Shown piece after piece: positions 6,126-8,585 of a DNA stretch of 8,585 bases. The stretch covers positions 1 to 8,585 of the forward strand of contig CAAEKX010000112.1 of NCBI GenBank assembly GCA_900756605.1, read 5' to 3'. The notes under the pieces are model-generated. The model saw only the letters and a list, made by a program, of their open reading frames with translations, had not been told where the DNA came from and ran no database searches. How positions within the stretch are numbered: position 1 is the first letter of the stretch; each line of letters starts with the position of its first letter. Position numbers and translations under genes: made by a program. This DNA comes from Coriobacteriia bacterium. GTDB lineage: Bacteria > Actinomycetota > Coriobacteriia > Coriobacteriales > QAMH01.

Positions 6126-6140
6126 TTAGCTTCGTGCTAA
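6126..6140. promoter_or_regulatory. Candidate operator copy 2, TTAGC-N5-GCTAA
   Basis: Perfect inverted repeat TTAGC-TTCGT-GCTAA, with arms and spacing identical to 5973-5987 but a different centre. It sits 64 bases upstream of the lipoprotein start codon, near where a promoter would lie. Conserved arms with a free centre are typical of a dimeric repressor or activator site. Confidence 0.5.
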
Positions 6141-6204
6141 TGAAATTATCGTTTCCGGCGGATATGCTTCGTCATCATGCAAACTTGGCCAGTGGGGAGG
6201 AACG

Positions 6205-6948
6205 ATGAAAAAGGGTGTCGTACTTGTAATGACTGTCCTACTCGCGGTGGGGCTATTCGGCTGCTCTGCACCGGCAACCCAAGGAACGAGCCCTAGCAAC
6301 GAAGGCAGTTCATCAACAACACAGACGGCATCTGGCACTCCACATGATTTGGTCATCACGGATTCCAATTACACGATATCTTCCAGTGGCTACGTTCACT
6401 ATGTTGTCGAGATAACAAACCCTAATGACGGCTTTTTGTCAGAATATGCAACTATTGAAGTCGTTGGAAAACACCCAGATGGAACAATCGCATTTAGCGA
6501 TGATTGGGTAATCAGTGGTCTTACACCCGGCAGTACCACCTACTGGGCAAATCAGGCAGGCGGGGGAGATGCTATTCCAGAAGACACGATAGAAATATCA
6601 CTCTCGGTAAACGATAGGAACTGGACTGCGTCAAAGCAAACCGTCCCTGCTAATTTATATACTTTTGATAACTTATCAGCCAAGCCACAAAGCTTTGGAT
6701 CGGGAATTACCGTTACGGGCGAGATAACCCTCACGGAAGATCTCACGCTGGAAAGTGGACACTCTTTGACAGGACCTATGCTCGTATGCGTTCTAAGGGA
6801 TTCCGCAGGTAAAATAACTGCGGGATTCGAGGGATTTATGTTCAAAGACTTGACCACTGGCAAGCCGACGGCATTCGAAATTAGCTCGACCTTTGACGTT
6901 GGTGATTATGCAACTGCCGAAATGCATGCAAACCCCTGGGGATATTAA
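6205..6948 (+). CDS. Secreted lipoprotein of unknown function
   Basis: A 247-residue protein with a lipoprotein signal: MKK, hydrophobic core VVLVMTVLLAVGL, lipobox LFGC with the lipidated Cys20. A Ser/Thr/Gly linker (21-46) follows. Two beta-rich segments come next: 47-145, with YVHYVVEITNPNDGFLSEYA and GLTPGSTTYW resembling FxLYD-type lipoprotein domains, and 150-247, with GITVTGEITL and GPMLVCVLRDSAGKI. No catalytic motif is visible. It would be anchored on the outer face of the membrane. The ribosome site GGGGAGG (6194-6200) precedes the ATG by four bases and fixes the start. Composition is visibly more AT-rich than the flanking genes, which hints at later acquisition. It is transcribed away from the kinase operon and shares its regulatory gap. 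Confidence 0.85.
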   Translation: MKKGVVLVMTVLLAVGLFGCSAPATQGTSPSNEGSSSTTQTASGTPHDLVITDSNYTISSSGYVHYVVEITNPNDGFLSEYATIEVVGKHPDGTIAFSDDWVISGLTPGSTTYWANQAGGGDAIPEDTIEISLSVNDRNWTASKQTVPANLYTFDNLSAKPQSFGSGITVTGEITLTEDLTLESGHSLTGPMLVCVLRDSAGKITAGFEGFMFKDLTTGKPTAFEISSTFDVGDYATAEMHANPWGY

Positions 6949-6970
6949 TATAAATATTTCACGATATGAG

Positions 6971-7010
6971 ATTTCTCGACTGCGCGACCTGCGGTCGCTC
7001 CGCTCGAAAT
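6971..7010. repeat. REP-like palindromic element between convergent genes
   Basis: GCGACC (6984-6989) pairs with GGTCGC (6993-6998) around a three-base loop. Outer arms ATTTC (6971-6975) and GAAAT (7006-7010) also pair, with TCGA present on both sides. The minus strand beginning TGTCATTTCGAGCG (7000-7013) resembles a common dispersed intergenic repeat ending in GAGAAATCTC. It lies between the lipoprotein and accDA 3' ends and could act as a shared terminator or mRNA stabiliser; it has no T-run. Confidence 0.6.
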
Positions 7011-7023
7011 GACAGAGGAGGGG

Positions 7024-8585
7024 CTAGAACCTTGCGAAGCGGGCTTGGCGTTGGGCTAGCAGCTCATCGGGAGTGAGAGCGGCAAGTTCCTCGAGGGTCT
7101 CGTCCACGTAGGCGAAGACGATATCGGCAGCTTGCTCGGGATTTTCGTGCGCGGCTCCATCGCCCTCGGGCAACACCGCGTCCACAATGCCCAGATCAAA
7201 CACATCGTTAGCGCTCATGCCCATGACCTCAGCCGCCTCGGGCGCACGCGAGCCGTCCTTCCACAGGATCGAGGCAAAGCCCTCGGGCGAAAGCACCGAG
7301 TACACCGCATGCTGCTGCATCGCCACGCGGTTGGCAAGCGCAAGCGCGAGCGCGCCGCCCGAACCGCCTTCGCCAAGCAACACGCTCACGACCGGCACAT
7401 GCAAGCCGGCCATGAGCTCGAGGTTTTCGGCTATCGCGTTACCCTGACCCCGCTCCTCGGCCTCCATGCCACAGAACGCGCCTTGCGTATCGACCAGGCA
7501 AACGATGGGTCGGTTGAACTTCTCGGCTTGGCGCATGAGGCGTGCCGTCTTGCGGTAGCCTTCGGGCTGGGGGCAGCCAAAGTTGCGTTTGATGCGCTCG
7601 GGCAGAGTCGCACCCTTCTCCTGGGCGATGATGGTAACGGGACGCCCGTTGATGCGACCGAGACCAGCGACGATAGCCTTATCGTCGGCAAACTCGCGGT
7701 CTCCGTGCAGTTCGAGGAATGACGGCGAAAGCACCTTGATGTAGGAACTCGCCGTAGGCCGGTGGACATTGCGGGCAATCTGCACGCTCTCCCAAGCACT
7801 GCCGGGAGCAACATCTGTCGAGGACTCATCCGAATCAGCATCACGTTTGCCGCGGAAGCGCTGGTTCACCTTGTCCATGCCCGCCTCGGCGCCTTTCTTG
7901 ATGCTCTCAACGAAAGGCAGTCGGTCAATCTGATTGCCGATCCACTTGCGAGCGGCATCGGCGGCATTCGGCGTATCGTCGTCCTCAAGCGAATCGCTCT
8001 TGAATGACCCGAACAGCGCGTTGTGGTCGTTCCCGCGCCATGGGCGATGAAACGCCACGCCAGCCCGCAGCACGCCACGCAGGTCGCCCCTCTCGACGAT
8101 GGCGTCGATGAGCCCATGCTCGAGGGCAAACTCCGCGGTCTGGAAGCCCTCGGGAAGATCCTGCTTGATGGTGTCGCGAATGACGCGCTGACCGGCAAAT
8201 CCGATGAGCGCTCCGGGCTCGGCAAGAATCATGTCGCCGAGCATGGCAAACGATGCCGTAACGCCCCCGGTGGTCGGATCGGTGAGCACGGAGATGTAGA
8301 GCAGTCCCGCTCGGTCATGGCGTTCCACGGCACACGCGGTCTTGGCCATCTGCATGAGCGAGGCCAGGCCCTCCTGCATGCGGGCGCCACCCGACGCGCA
8401 GAAGATGATGACCGGCAACCCTTCATCGGTGGCGCGGTCGAACAGACGGCTCACCTTCTCGCCCACGATCGTCCCCATCGAGCCCATGAGAAACTCGGAC
8501 TCCATGAAACCGAAGGCCACGGGCAAATCACCGAGCATGCCCTTGCCAGTACGAACGGCCTCGTGCTTGCCGGTTTTCTCGCGAT
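7024..8585 (-). CDS. accDA: Fused acetyl-CoA carboxylase carboxyltransferase beta/alpha (5' end outside window)
   Basis: Both carboxyltransferase subunits of acetyl-CoA carboxylase are in one chain; the enzyme moves the carboxyl group from carboxybiotin to acetyl-CoA to give malonyl-CoA for fatty acid synthesis. The frame is open to the right edge, beginning REKTGK as in E. coli AccD, so the N-terminal zinc ribbon is off the window. Counting from the Met at 8536-8538: AccD part 1-164 with CASGGARMQEGLASLMQMAK (47-66), ISVLTDPTTGGVTASFAMLG (82-101) and LIGFAGQRVI (111-120). A variable charged linker spans about 165-248. The AccA part 249-504 has GDREFADDKAIV, NFGCPQPEGYRK, DTQGAFCG (350-357) and GEGGSGGALALA (389-400). 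No stop or frameshift interrupts the joint. Such fusions are known in actinobacteria. All visible key motifs are intact. Confidence 0.95.
   Translation of the reverse strand, partial: REKTGKHEAVRTGKGMLGDLPVAFGFMESEFLMGSMGTIVGEKVSRLFDRATDEGLPVIIFCASGGARMQEGLASLMQMAKTACAVERHDRAGLLYISVLTDPTTGGVTASFAMLGDMILAEPGALIGFAGQRVIRDTIKQDLPEGFQTAEFALEHGLIDAIVERGDLRGVLRAGVAFHRPWRGNDHNALFGSFKSDSLEDDDTPNAADAARKWIGNQIDRLPFVESIKKGAEAGMDKVNQRFRGKRDADSDESSTDVAPGSAWESVQIARNVHRPTASSYIKVLSPSFLELHGDREFADDKAIVAGLGRINGRPVTIIAQEKGATLPERIKRNFGCPQPEGYRKTARLMRQAEKFNRPIVCLVDTQGAFCGMEAEERGQGNAIAENLELMAGLHVPVVSVLLGEGGSGGALALALANRVAMQQHAVYSVLSPEGFASILWKDGSRAPEAAEVMGMSANDVFDLGIVDAVLPEGDGAAHENPEQAADIVFAYVDETLEELAALTPDELLAQRQARFARF

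Larger units (their letters stand above)
5872..6204. other. 333-base divergent intergenic region
   Basis: No gene is seen. This region must hold the promoters of the minus-strand kinase operon and the plus-strand lipoprotein gene. It contains two copies of TTAGC-N5-GCTAA, a lone GCTAA (6032-6036), a pair of alternative small hairpins (6072-6091) and an 8-base direct repeat CATGGACT (6055 and 6104). I could not identify a full -35/-10 pair: TATTCT (minus strand, 5919-5924) and TATGCT (plus strand, 6163-6168) are plausible -10 boxes without good -35 partners. Confidence 0.65.

Noticed and set aside
6945..7023. Intrinsic terminator for the lipoprotein gene
   Set aside because: The only stem here belongs to the REP-like element and lacks a following T-run on either strand, so I list it as a repeat only.

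Overview
The window looks like a chromosomal segment of a high-GC, Gram-positive-type anaerobe, most likely a Coriobacteriia-class actinobacterium. This is an inference from gene content and style: a complete pntAB pair, a single-chain AccD-AccA carboxyltransferase, a Hanks-type kinase beside a small HTH protein, DUF4190 and DUF3810 proteins, and a possibly leaderless gene. No rRNA or taxonomic marker is present, so the genus cannot be named.

Layout, left to right. (1) Positions 1-1899, plus strand: the 3' end of pntA and all of pntB, the membrane proton-translocating transhydrogenase, closed by a good intrinsic terminator. (2) Positions 1963-2327: a 365-base gap with a long hairpin and a symmetric array of four 26-bp repeat units plus a fifth half unit, ending at a -10 box only six bases from the next start codon. 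(3) Positions 2328-3470, plus strand: a membrane-anchored DUF3810 protein with an HExxH zinc-peptidase motif. (4) Positions 3520-5871, minus strand: a compact three-gene operon transcribed right to left, DUF4190 membrane protein, then small HTH regulator, then membrane-anchored Ser/Thr kinase. The HTH and kinase genes share one reading frame and are separated by one TGA and five codons. (5) Positions 5872-6204: a divergent regulatory gap holding two copies of the same inverted repeat, TTAGC-N5-GCTAA. (6) Positions 6205-6948, plus strand: a lipoprotein visibly more AT-rich than its surroundings. (7) Positions 6971-7010: a REP-like palindrome. (8) Positions 7024-8585, minus strand: the accDA fusion, running off the right edge.

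Housekeeping metabolism (NADPH supply by PntAB, malonyl-CoA synthesis by AccDA) brackets an accessory middle section. The most interesting parts of that section are the kinase-HTH-DUF4190 signalling module with its divergent lipoprotein and shared twin operators, and the mirror-symmetric repeat array upstream of the DUF3810 gene. Neither is proven to be a new system; both are specific enough to test.
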